64,000 nucleotides of DNA from Lunularia cruciata (Eukaryota; Streptophyta; Marchantiopsida; Lunulariales; Lunulariaceae). The stretch lies in the NCBI GenBank assembly GCA_948567375.1, contig OX419758.1, positions 9,801,001-9,865,000 on the forward strand, read 5' to 3'. Shown piece by piece: positions 14,212 to 24,899 of the stretch. The position numbers and the translations under genes were made by a program. The notes under the pieces were generated by a model. That model had not been told where the DNA came from, did no database searches, and worked only from the letters and a program-made list of their open reading frames with translations. The number at the start of each line of letters is the position of its first letter. Positions within the stretch are counted from its first letter, which is position 1.

Positions 14212-14925
14212 TTGCTACATACTTGTTGTCATGTGTGCAGTATGTCCCGGTTTTTTTATCCCACCTTAGAGGTTGAAGGCACGGATCTCATTCCTTTACA
14301 TTATATCTCCGTCATCTCCCAGTTTGGATACCGAGGGCACCTCTGTCACTACGACGTGGAGGGCAATACAAGAGGACTATGCCGACCGAGTTGTAGAAAG
14401 GCTTGGCCCTTCCTTCCTAGCGGTATTTTGTACGTTTCTCAGCCAGAAGGAATCCTGCAATCTTCTTGGGACTTACCTGCACAGGACGCAACACCGAACG
14501 AATGCCAGGGTACGACTGGCGTCCACACTGAAAGCAATTCTAGAAACTCTAATACAAGTCTCACTGTTCCAAGATGGAGGAGAACGTCCAGGTTTACGAG
14601 TGATGTGATCTTAGAAATGACAAATACTAAGAGAAACTTATCTAAACGAGGATCAAAGGGTCTACTGCAGCTTGAATCATTTACTACCAGAGCAAAACTG
14701 AGTCATTCATTTCGGTGTCTGAATGTCCTTCAAAATTCCAGAATCATTCGCCAGGAGAGCTGGAGAGCGAAATGCAGAGGGCTCTCTAGTTATTCGAATT
14801 TGAAACAAAGACCTCGATCTACCGTAGTATCATTCCAAGTGGATCTGAAATGCATGACAATAAACATCTTGTATTGGATTGTAATTCTGGAAACACTGCA
14901 TACAACTCTGGCCAAGTTCGACTAG
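14212..14925 (+). CDS. Hypothetical open frame, 237 codons, antisense to the SDR 3' flank
   Basis: An uninterrupted ATG-to-stop frame that ends 15 bases before the stop codon of the opposite-strand SDR gene. I recognise no domain, signal peptide or membrane segment. The protein is rich in Ser, Arg and Thr. A second overlapping frame (14273-14608, 111 codons) competes with it. In about 45% GC DNA a frame of this length can arise by chance, so this may be only the complement of SDR 3' UTR or intergenic DNA. Confidence 0.2.
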   Translation: MLHTCCHVCSMSRFFYPTLEVEGTDLIPLHYISVISQFGYRGHLCHYDVEGNTRGLCRPSCRKAWPFLPSGILYVSQPEGILQSSWDLPAQDATPNECQGTTGVHTESNSRNSNTSLTVPRWRRTSRFTSDVILEMTNTKRNLSKRGSKGLLQLESFTTRAKLSHSFRCLNVLQNSRIIRQESWRAKCRGLSSYSNLKQRPRSTVVSFQVDLKCMTINILYWIVILETLHTTLAKFD

Positions 14926-14939
14926 AAGACCGGTGATGA

Positions 14940-17900
14940 TCACACCTTTCTCAATATGACGGACTTGATGGTGGGGCAGTATAGGTGCAAATACGACAAC
15001 AACAAGATTGGCTGCAATGACCACACATGTTTGTTGTTAGGGGGCATGCTATTAATGCTTATACGAGCAACTCGTTTCCCTGGTGGAAGTCTTATCTACA
15101 AGGTCCAGAAACCTCAAATTGTAGCGTAATTGTCTCAAACATCAACACCAGCTTGCCTGGTGTCCTGCACTCCTATAATCCTATACTATTTGCCTGCCAG
15201 CTCGCTTAAAGTCTGGACAATACTCAAGTAGAAATCTCTTTCATGACAGGAAACCATCTCTCCAAGTTCTGCAAAGCACGTTACAGTACCTGAATCACTA
15301 TCCAGGTCTCCTCTAATTGGTTATAGATGGATTTCAGGATAAGTTCAGTAACTCTTCCCAGTGGTTGGCACGACTGCTTACACATGGTCAAGTAGGGCTA
15401 TCAGAAACAAAGTCCGGAGGGGCAAAAGCAAGTCAAAGCAAAACTGCAGTATAAGATATTATTTGGTCATACATCCAACCGCACGGACTGTAGATGATGG
15501 CAATAAGTAAGCAGTAATGTGAAGCTACTATAAGATTTCATGATATTTGAGGGATCCATTCATGATATTTGAGTGATCCATTGCGGTTCAAGTCTACGAG
15601 CTATGATACTCAAGGTTGACAGTGCGTACCTGTTCTGAAGCGACATCACTCCTAACAGGACCTAGAAGGATGTTTGTGATCTTGAGTCCTGTATTTCCCA
15701 CCTTTTAACAGCAAACTTGGTCCGTAAGATACTATTGGAACTTACACACTTCAGACCACGGGGGATCGAGTTGGCCCCATGGTCAACGACATGAGCACTA
15801 CTGTATTAGGTGTTCTCAATACTTCCTATGCTGAAGCTGGTTTTCATCTCTGCACTATCCCTTAGGTCATCCAAACTTTGTAGTATCTAATTGGTCAATA
15901 CAGATTTGAACCGATATCTCAGCCCTTTGTTTCCTCCAAACAGGATGAGAGCATTACCTCACTTCTCACATTAGTGAAATATGCTGTAAGAGCAGCCTTG
16001 GTAGCACCATAAACAGACTTAAATGGTATTGGTAACATGCCGGATATGCTGCTGATCTGAAATCGAACGTGATACAACAGAGTCAAAGTAGGAGCAGACA
16101 ATCAACTTAAGATGAACCATTAAAACATTATATCCACAACTTAAAATGAACCAATAGCAATCTTCACAGCAGGGCCAAAACATGGAGGAAATGGACTGAA
16201 AGGGAACGTCATTGACATGGAAGAGAGCGGTACTGTGAGGTACCCCAACAAAGTGACCATTGCCCCTGTCTATCATGTTGTGTGCTAGAATCCTTGTCAA
16301 AGTTATCGGTCCGATCACATTGACATTAAAGGCTGTCTGCATCATATTTCAGCCACCAATTCAACCCTGTCAAAACTTTACTGTCTCTATCGCGAAGTCA
16401 CGGTGAGTAAGTTCCTTGATGAACAAAAACGACATGAACAGAACTGCAAATACTGCAGAATCTCAAGAAGCGAAGCAGATGGAGGCATCTAAAGGTTTCC
16501 ATGAGCCTTGCTGGTTAGAGTCCTTATATAAGGAAAAATAAATTCAATATGTGCGATGCTGAACAAGTAAAATCCTATGGACATGGTAGTGATGATCGAA
16601 GAGATGGATCATGATGGGAAGGTAAGATTTAATTTAAGCTGCATATCACTTTTGAATTACAATGGCCAGCTCTCCACCTTTGTGACTTCCTCGGATATCC
16701 CCAAGTAACTGTCCAGCTGCAAAACAGGCATTCAAGAGTTGGATGCGGTTGGGAAAGTGACAACAGGTGTCCTATCACATAATCTCAACATGTCAAAGCT
16801 GAAAGAAACTTACAATCTCCTCCGAGCAAAGTATTATATTACGACATATATAAATTTAGCAAGAGTAGGTGCAAATCACTACAGGCGTTAATGTAACAAG
16901 CAATGAATAGAGAACAGTACATTTGAACATTGAACCACCATATACATTGAACCACCATATAATGATCAAATCAAATTTGGCGAATAACACAAATCAATTG
17001 TGTGTTATTCACCAAAAGGACATCCTACAACATACCGTATATTGTTCTACCTGAATAAAGGGCAGGTGCATCACTCACAGGTCTTGGAGCCGCTGCGTTA
17101 TGCACCATGATGTCAACACCCTTCCCATTGAAGGCAGACTCGGCTTTCCACTGCTGACCTGATGACCTCTTCACCCGCATCTAGGTCGAAGGGTAGCACT
17201 ACAACTGTATCGGATGCATTTGAACCTGGACAATACAAGATCTCATCAGGACAACTTTCTTTGTGACACTGCTCATATGCTAGTTAGGCCCAGCTGCTGG
17301 TACCAGTAACTTCAGTAGAAAGGGTAAGAGCTTTGCTATGTTACCTGTATCCGACATAGAAGCCTTAACGCGTTCCAACTCCCATGATCTTCGTCCAGAC
17401 AAGATCAGCTTGGCTCCTTGCTGGGCAAACTCTCTTGCCAACGCGCTTCCTAAAATTGGAGCATGAACGTCTTAAAAGTAGCATAAATCTCACCCAAAAT
17501 ATATAGAGAGTCAAATCAGCTATCGTGCTAAAGAAAATAAACATCAGCGATCGGACAACAGTCCACTCGCTAGAATGGTTGGAGGAAATAGAAGACTGAA
17601 GAACGTACCAATCCCCTGACTGGCACCTGTAATCCAGACTACCTGGCAACAAGCAATGAACCACTCAAATTCTGAAAGCAAAGATCGGTGTCTTGTTTCT
17701 TATTATAGACCAATAGCGTGTAGAGTGTAGAAATCTACTGGAGCACAACACATGTGCAGCTTAGCTAGCTTGTGTGCAGCCAGATTTAAGCAATGGAGTG
17801 TGCAACTTATGCACTTTATTTGACAAGTTCAATGAGAAATTGCAGTATTGCTGATTTCAGAACAGTTGCGCACCTTGTCCTTGAATGCATTGCGTGGTAT

Positions 17901-18378
17901 GGCTCCCTTGGATAGAACGGTGAGATCTCCTGCATGGCATACAGTAACATGTTCAACACTTGCAAGTGCAGCAGTACTTTACATTTCCATTCGATCACAA
18001 AACGAGACTGTGAGGTGCTCTGGGGCATACTTTACAGGTCTTTGAAGGTGTGTCTGAAGTGATAATGTCAGAACGGTGAGAGCATTACCCACCAGAATCG
18101 TTACAGATGATGAATTCTGGTGGAAAAGGACATGGCTCGCATTGGACTCCGACAGAAGAAGAACTCAGCTTCCATACTGACTCAAACGCATCCGTTTATC
18201 ATGTGAGATCGAACACAATCGGTGCGGGTTTAACAATAGAATTCTTTACAAGTGCAAGTATTTCGAGCTACAGAAGTGGGGTTAGAGCTGCACCATCTTC
18301 TTTCGCGAATCGGACGAGAATCGCAACTGTGAAGCATGCCAACACCAGTGTCAGCAGCATAATCTCTACGACTCCCAT
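14940..18378 (-). pseudogene. DHRS7-like short-chain dehydrogenase/reductase, 11 exons, frame broken in exon 5
   Basis: Exons in transcript order: 18378-18294, 17929-17874, 17642-17609, 17449-17345, 17225-17079, 16716-16678, 16336-16244, 16056-15958, 15701-15630, 15373-15290 and 15011-14940. All borders are GT-AG and all phases join. The coding length is 886 nt. Two more bases would give 295 aa, matching plant DHRS7-type SDRs. Features by restored numbering: N-terminal membrane segment about residues 5-22, cofactor loop TGASQGIG 52-59, HNAA 136-139, catalytic Ser190, Tyr203 and Lys207 (YGATK). The family reduces or oxidises lipid-like carbonyl substrates at membranes using NAD(P); the substrate here is unknown. 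In exon 5 near 17140 the text GTGGAAAGCC seems to lack two A, giving a stop at 17115-17113 after 130 aa. Since all other features are intact, this is either a young pseudogene or a sequencing error. Confidence 0.85.
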
Positions 18379-18488
18379 GATTGTAATCTTAGTCAGCTCC
18401 AAAGCTTCCGGGAAGAAGCAAGCTCATCTAGACGTTTTGATATTTTCTCATTTGAGATTGTGCTAATTTGTTCTATTCATAACCCTGT

Positions 18489-18697
18489 TTTGTAGTTGGT
18501 GAGTGAGGGGAGGGAACGGGAGGAGAGGGAGAAACGAGGCAAAGAACGGAAGGATATTCTAGAGTTTTAGAGACCTCATATGCGTGAATACTCGATTCCT
18601 ATTTTATAGTTGGTGAGTGAGAGAGGGAGAAAGGACGCCAAGAATGGAAGGATATTCTAGAGTTTCCGAGAACTCATATGTGTGAATACTCGATTAT
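18489..18697. repeat. Imperfect tandem duplication, about 114-bp unit, upstream of the SDR gene
   Basis: Unit 1 at 18489-18602 and unit 2 at 18603-18697. Both contain agttggtgagtgag, a purine-rich GAGGGAGAA block, ggaaggatattctagagttt and gaatactcgatt. Unit 2 lacks some of the purine block. It starts about 110 bases upstream of the SDR start codon, so it lies in the likely promoter or 5' UTR region of that gene. Confidence 0.85.
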
Positions 18698-18699
18698 GT

Positions 18700-19660
18700 T
18701 TGTTTCAGAATTTTATTTATTTTTAGAATTTGGTTTTAGAGATATCTAGATTGAAGACTATGGAAAATTGAGTAGAAAGTTATGAATACTTTTAGGTTCT
18801 TTTTGTTTAGAGTGATTGATTCACATTGTGAATAACAGGTCCGGAATTTTCATTTCTAATCTCTTTATATTCATGTTTGAGTTCCATGGGAACTTAGTTG
18901 GAAATTTTTTTGAGATGAAAATTTGAAAATTACCAGAATTTATAGTTTTCAAGGTTTGGAAAGATTGTATTTACTTATGTGAGTTGGGATGTGAGAGGTT
19001 CTGGTTTTGCAAGCATGGGGAGATATGGAGAAGAGCCCAGTGTGTCAAGATTGTTATTCTTGTGCTAGCCATAGTTACATTTCCCCATATGAGGTCGCCT
19101 AGAGCAACTTGGGAGACACTATGCCCGATGTATCACTAATGCTTTAGCTCGCAAGAGATAACGACCCATATAGGAAGGATGCACAAGGACTATGGTTGGA
19201 TCACTTGAGATGCTCATGGGAGGCAAGAGAACACGACAATGGCGACACTCAAGATTGCACACACTTCCTTTATCCCTTTGTTTGCCATTCCAAGGATCGA
19301 GTTGTGGAAGTGGTTAGCATCTTAGGCGGGTTGTATCTTGGGGCAATTAGAAACTAGTTTTCCATGTCCATGTTTATTCTGTATGCTACCCTGTACATTC
19401 CAAGATGAGGCTAGAGAGGCTTTTTGCCTACCACTTAATCATTTTGCATGTGATTCCTTGGATGAGTTAGCATGGTTCTTATCCTCTTACTCCCTCGATG
19501 GTGCATTCATTATGCTAGAGGGGGATGTGCAAGGCATAGAAGGGTGACTATTAGATTTTGTCGATTCCGAGTGGGGGATTGGGCTGCCACACAGGAGGAG
19601 TCAGTAAGGCTACACATTTTAGGAGATAGATTCTACCATAGGATACCATAGAGTCCACTC
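18700..19660. other. No supported gene; flank of the RT element
   Basis: The AT-rich part to about 19000 shows nothing. From about 19060 the composition changes to that of the retroelement downstream, with broken frames (for example 19338-19547, 69 codons) that I cannot assign. They may be the decayed N-terminal region of that element. Confidence 0.4.
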
Positions 19661-19680
19661 TATTACGACAATGTAAGACA

Positions 19681-21230
19681 TTGGGTCAAGCAAGAGAATT
19701 TAGTAGAGCAGCACGAGTGCTACACCCTTTGTCTATGGTTAGTCCCACTAATGAGACTATCTCTTCCTTATGCTCACATCCTATGGTAGGAGAGGGAGTA
19801 CCATTAGAGGTCTTAGATTATCAGCCTGAGCAGCTTTTATGTCTTGATTGGTCATTTTTTGCACAAGTGTTGTGCATTGTCCCTCGCCTTTCCTCAAGAG
19901 GCTTATCAAAGATGGTGTATGAGCATCTTAGAGATTACTTTAAAGCAAATGATCCTTCTAGTGGATTTATTGAGATGTTTTAGGTGGTTGCAATAGTAGC
20001 AAGGAGAGATATTCCTATGTCAATTAGTTGAGTATTAGGTGCTAGTCAAATTCTTGTAATGGAGAAGAGCATAAAGTACATTAGACCAATTGCTATTAGA
20101 GAGATCTTTTTACGCTTTGTTAGCCATACCATTGTCTTTCAACTTTGATCTCACTTTTGAGAGCACCTTAGTCCACATCAATTTGGATTAACTACACTTG
20201 GAGGTTGCAAGGCTATTTCCTCTAGGCATCAAGGCACTCCTAGATATCCATCCTGAGTGGGTTATCTTAAAGGTGGATGTTGAGAATCTTTTAATAGTGT
20301 CTCTCATGCATCCATCTTTAGAGATCTTATGGAGGCCAAAGGATCCTTGGCAAGTCTCATTCCCTTTGTATGGTTGTTCAATGGCTCTCTTACTTCTCTT
20401 TACTACCAACATGGGTGGTCATAAGAGGGATTTGTTGTCTTGGAGTCAATTATTAATACACAACAAGGAGATCTTTTAGGGGGAGCCATGGCTTTGAAGT
20501 GAGCCATGGCTCACTTCAAAACTCTCTTATCTACTACTTTGGCCATGCACGGTTGTGTATTTCCCTCCTTAGTAAATGATACACACATTGTGAGCCCAAT
20601 AGATCAGATTAGGCATGCCTTTGATAACTTGACTACCAAGCTTTTAGGCTTGAGAGTCAAGGTGTCAAAGTGCAAAGCATGGTCCCCTTTAGGTATCCTT
20701 TCCCACTTTGAGCTTCTAGAGGGGTGTGCTACATCCATGGATGGACTATGTATTCTTGGAGTGCCAATAGGATTGGAGGATTTTGTCACATGCTTCTTAG
20801 ACGTTGCACTTGCAAAGGATATTCTCAATGTGGATGACCTTCCTCTACTAGGAGATCCGCAAGTAGCATTTGTTATATTCTCCTTTAGTATTTCCCATTG
20901 ATCACTTACCTTCTCTACCCGATCCTCCCTTCCTTGACTTTCCTATCATGTCTGAGAGCTTTTGATAGGAGGATTATGCGAGTCTTTGGTGATATCATCG
21001 GACCAAGGACATTTGAGTGTGTGATAGGGGATTTGACTCATAGACAAATATTTCTACCAATCTTATGTGGAGGGGTAGGCCTATTATCTATGGAGGAGAT
21101 AACACTTATAACATTTTTGGTTAGTTGGGCTTTCTTGGCATCCCTACTTTCCTCCTATTTTGTGGTTGTTGATAAGCCAAATTTGGAGATTTATGTGACC
21201 AAGGTGGAGGAGGGATCCTCTTCTCTTTAG
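19681..21230 (+). pseudogene. Non-LTR-like reverse transcriptase, decayed
   Basis: Successive frames rebuild one reverse transcriptase. An N-terminal helical part (REFSRAARVL near 19690) is followed by a KS-KYIRPIAIREI motif near 20069-20107 that corresponds to GGIRPIAIG in RTs of this type. LKVDVENL at about 20269-20292 carries the first catalytic Asp. GD-LGGA lies near 20468-20488. FPSLVNDTHIVSP at about 20559-20597 replaces the usual DD with ND. A KVSKCKAWSP motif near 20659-20688 and LGVPIG near 20757 follow. The arrangement matches a family of non-LTR-type RT proteins, not copia or gypsy. At least four frame breaks and a mutated active site make it a fossil. Confidence 0.75.
20493..20520. 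repeat. Perfect 28-bp palindrome inside the RT pseudogene
   Basis: TTTGAAGTGAGCCA followed directly by its exact reverse complement, with no spacer. It sits where the RT frame passes from the GD-LGGA motif to the AHFKTLL stretch, and a direct copy of gagccatggc begins 10 bases before it. It probably arose by a copying error during reverse transcription or repair. Confidence 0.95.
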
Positions 21231-21239
21231 GTGTTATTG

Positions 21240-22190
21240 TGGTAGACAAGACATGGTCTATCTCCACAAGCACAAGAGGAACTTCCATCCTTTGCCTCAC
21301 TATCAGCGAATTGGACCAAAGGTTTGTAGTCTTCCTTGATGGAGCAATAGTTTCAACATATGTTACATTCTCTCTTAGTTGACTCTTCCATTCCTTGCAC
21401 CACTAGAGCATGTATTTGCTCTTGCTTTGGCAAGGGTGCAAGCTCTTGGATCCTAGCTTGACCATGCATTAGGGCATTCCAACTCACACCAACCACTTTC
21501 TCTATATTGATGAGGTTTTGCCCAGGTTTGGTCCACCCATCTACATCTTCATTACTCACGTGGGAGTGTGGTTCTACTTTAGATGAAACAATGGTTTATA
21601 TGACACGGTATCCATATGGAGGACAAAGGATAGCTACCCATGATGCCATTGGGGATATAGTGGTTTCTATGGCACGAGAGAGTGGATACCTTGCTTGGAA
21701 GGAGCATTCATATTCTTTGCAGACAACACATGTTAGAGCAGACTTATACTTGGTATGAGATGATCAAGAGACAATGGCGGATGTTGTGGTTATAGACCTT
21801 ATCTATGATGCAGTTTTAGAGGAGTGATTACTCATCCTTTTGGATGAGTAGCTAGCGGAGCAACAACATGCAAAGTCTCCAAGTAAAGGGATATCCAACA
21901 AGGTCACCTCTTTGTTCCTCTAGCCTTGGAATTATATGGAGCAATGGACATGTTGTTTGACACATTTGTTAGGAAGTGCACAAGAGCTTATCATATTAGA
22001 TGCCAAGAGATACCACTCGCACTCTCATACTTTGTAGCATACTTTAAACAACATGTGTTCATTGCTCTATAGAGAGCATTTGCTTGTGCAATCCATAGGA
22101 GAGCAATCACTCTAGGTGATGCTTTTTTGGATGCTCTAGTAGTTTTTAGACCTTATTACTTGCATCTCTTGGATATCTTAGGTACGGTAG
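21240..22190 (+). pseudogene. C-terminal nuclease-like domain of the RT element, decayed
   Basis: Downstream of the RT the plus strand reads GGQRIATHDAIGDIV (about 21620-21664), resembling the GG-R--RH--VRD segment that follows RT in several non-LTR-type proteins. Next come ADLYLV (21738-21755) and ADVVVIDL (21779-21802), an arrangement like the D...D-x-V core of restriction-like nucleases. A last part carries CTRAYHIRC near 21976-22002 and RRAITLGDAF near 22098-22127. The nuclease assignment is inference from motif order; no catalytic residue set was proven. Stops and frameshifts make it non-functional. A second copy lies inverted at 9.3-10.2 kb. Confidence 0.45.
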
Positions 22191-22207
22191 GGCAGATTTC
22201 TCATATC

Positions 22208-22600
22208 CATAGTATTGGGGCCTAGCCCCATTTTACCTCTTTTTTCTCTCCCTTGTACAACTTGATGTGGTCTTCCGATCCCTCTTGTGTTCTATGTGGT
22301 CACCTTTTTGCATTCATACTCTTCTATTGCGGTTTTTGCAAATATATTAGGAGTAGGGTGTAGTGCAATAGATTTCTCATACCAATATCATTAAATTTTA
22401 GCACCATTTTACCTCTTATGTAGGAGTACGGTGCAGTATGGCAGATTTCTTGTGCCTATATCATTAAGGTTAGCTCCATTTACCCTTTATGTCTCATCCT
22501 TGTAGAGGCTTGATGGCTTTCCCTGCCTTTGTTTGTTGTTTCCTATGGGGTTTTTTTGGTTTTTTTTTTCCTATGTTGGATGCTTGATACTCTAAATGTC
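22208..22600 (+). repeat. Short interspersed repeat downstream of the RT element, about 1.5 to 3 copies
   Basis: Segments at 22208-22320 and 22450-22530, with a short partial near 22385-22430, share tat(t)ggg-ctagccccattttacctc, then ccttgtac, cttgatg and a C/T-rich stretch. The same sequence occurs at 11445-11560 (plus) and 9320-9210 (minus). In two of the three places it follows the C-terminal domain of the RT element, so it may be the element's 3' UTR. Confidence 0.6.
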
Positions 22601-23620
22601 ATGAGGAACATGTGCATCATAATTTGATGAAGATTGCAAAGCGGTAAGGATTAAAACTATTTTTTTTGCCAATGTTGGATGCTCAATACTCTGAAAGTCA
22701 CATGGAAATGTGAATCATAATTTGATGAAGATTGCAAAGTAGTAAGGATTAAAACTATGGATAAATCTTTTAATCAAATCTTGACAAATTTACCTCTCTT
22801 TCTTATGAAATTTGTAAGGTCTATGGTTTAAGTGGCTGAGTGGAGTACTCAATTGAGATATAATCACAAAGTTTAGCAAAAACATTAGTTGTTAAATCTT
22901 TTCATCACCTTTGGTGGGAGATATAGTTCCATAGTTTTGAGAAGAAAGTAGTTGTTAGATCTTTCCAACATCTTTGGATTTTGAAGGAGTTTTATAATGT
23001 TTTAAAATATCTCTACTTTTTTCCAATTGCTTTCCAATAATTGTAACAATGAATCTAGTCCTTCAATTTTCTAACTCTTAGGATTAAACCCATAAGGCAA
23101 GGGAGATATCATTGTGGGGGAACTCATATTTATACCTAAGGTAAGTAAAATTTTTTACCATCTCTTCCTGCTTAGCAAGTCTGTTTTATAAGGTTGAGGT
23201 TGGAGAGGGAATAGCCAATTTGTCATGAAAACCTAAATAGATGCAAATTTTTACTTGATGTTTCCTTCTTGATTTGCCTTTTATTGTTTTGTGTGTGAAT
23301 GGTCTATGCTTGTCTTATCTAGATTTAGCCTCAATAGAAAATGCCTCAGTTTCTTGTTCTTCCATCGTGCTCAGTACAACATAAGTATCAGGTTTGAAAA
23401 TCTTTACATGCAAGATATTGTTTATCCTCATGTTAAGGTCACATAGTAACACTTTATCAAGTTCACGCTTGTGGGTAGTAAATCTAGATCATCTGGTGTA
23501 TATCTTGTACATGTGCTCTTCTTTTGATTTATATACTTCTCAAATCTCTCACATTTATTTTATTTCAAATAGCTTTGAGATAGCCTTATCTATTCAAATT
23601 TTTTTTCTCATTCATTAAAG
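22600..23620. other. No gene seen; AT-rich, possible copia 5' region
   Basis: Two related segments near 22570-22640 and 22670-22750 (both containing aatttgatgaagattgcaaag) form a loose direct repeat of about 100 bp. Near 23383-23395 agtatcaggttt resembles the tRNA-Met primer site TGGTATCAGAGC of copia elements, which fits the gag remnant that follows. No gene is supported. Confidence 0.4.
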
Positions 23621-23629
23621 ACTGTTAGA

Positions 23630-24260
23630 TTCAATGTCCATGAGCTCAAGAACATTTGATCAGCAAATTCACCGCTTAAATAGATGAATGGAGAGATGGG
23701 ATGAAGGAGAGATGGAAGCATGCACGTTAATTGTTTTGAACATTAAACCTTCCCAACATGTTCATATAAAAAAATATGAGACTATAAAGGACAAGTGAGA
23801 GAAATTAGAGAAGTTCTACAAGCCAATAGGGGTCATCACATAGCTATTCTTGCACAAGAAGCTCTACAACTTTGATATAAAAATGATAATTTGATGGAAA
23901 GCTTTGAGATATTTTTGATATTTGAGACCAATACATTGACTAGGAGAAGCATGACATTCTTGGTACTCAATGCACTGCTAGAGTCATGGGATCTATCGGT
24001 TCTCAAAGAAAGGAGACGATAATTGAGGAGGTTGTGCAGGCAATACTTCTTGAAGAGAAGTTAAGAAGAAAGTAGATAGGAGATTTTCTATCCTTTGCCT
24101 TGATTGTCAAATTGATGACCAAGCAGCATAACTCAAAAGGCATGAAAAATCCAAAAGGGATTAAGAAAAAGATTGACAAGTCAAGGAGCACGTGCAAGGC
24201 ATGTGGACACAAGGGACATTGGTCAAGCAATGTCAAATGCTAGATGTCAAGTACTTGTGA
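23630..24260 (+). pseudogene. Ty1/copia gag remnant with zinc knuckle
   Basis: Broken frames rebuild a copia-type capsid protein. Near 23675-23830 they read RWDEGEMEACTLIVLNIKPS followed by a YETIKDK segment. Near 23850-24010 they read LHKKLYNFDIKM and then LNALLESWD, corresponding to the L-xLP-SW motif of copia gag proteins. A zinc-knuckle-like CKACGHKGHWSSNVKC lies at 24190-24240, with two extra residues before the last Cys compared with the standard CX2CX4HX4C. Stops throughout. Sequence to about 24.9 kb may be decayed protease and integrase, not readable by eye. Confidence 0.65.
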
Positions 24261-24899
24261 TTCATCAAGTGCAAACATTGCATTAGTGCTTGTAGCACAT
24301 GATGTAATCTTCAAATCATAGTCCATAATTGCAACATATAATTAGCCATGCCACTCCGTTCGAATCAATAGTGCAGCAAATGTCCATATCTAAGGTGATA
24401 AGAGTAAGCTTCTCAATTTTGATGAGAATGCTTTCACAAAACTTCAAAGATATGATGTAGGTATCAACCAACCCAAAGGTGTGTTCCGGTCTGAAGGTGT
24501 TGGAGTGGTATCCCAAGCATTACCAACCCAAAGGTGTCTTTAGATGGTTGTAGCTTTTGCTACAGACCTCCGAACATCACAATTCTGGTGTTTATGGAAA
24601 ACCTTTGAGAAGATGCTTTTAGTGAGAAAAAATATGCCCTGTTTAGACCTATGATCATGGATGTATCAGCCATCAAATTATGTGTAGAAAACTCTTTTAA
24701 AAATAAGTCTTCTATGTAGAAAGTGACTTCCAACTCAAGGGTATCACCACATCATGCACTACAAAAGTTTAAAGAAACATATGCAAACTTGATCAAATTT
24801 GGTTTATAATCAGTAAGTATTTCACTTCACAATATTGGATAGGATAAATCCATGCCTTTTTATGGTATTTAATTGGGGAAATAACCTCAAAGCTTGGTC

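Noticed and set aside
16979-17014. Small hairpin (ggcgaataacaca with tgtgttattcacc) in an SDR intron
   Set aside because: Arms of 13 bp with a mismatch are common in AT-rich introns; no sign of function.
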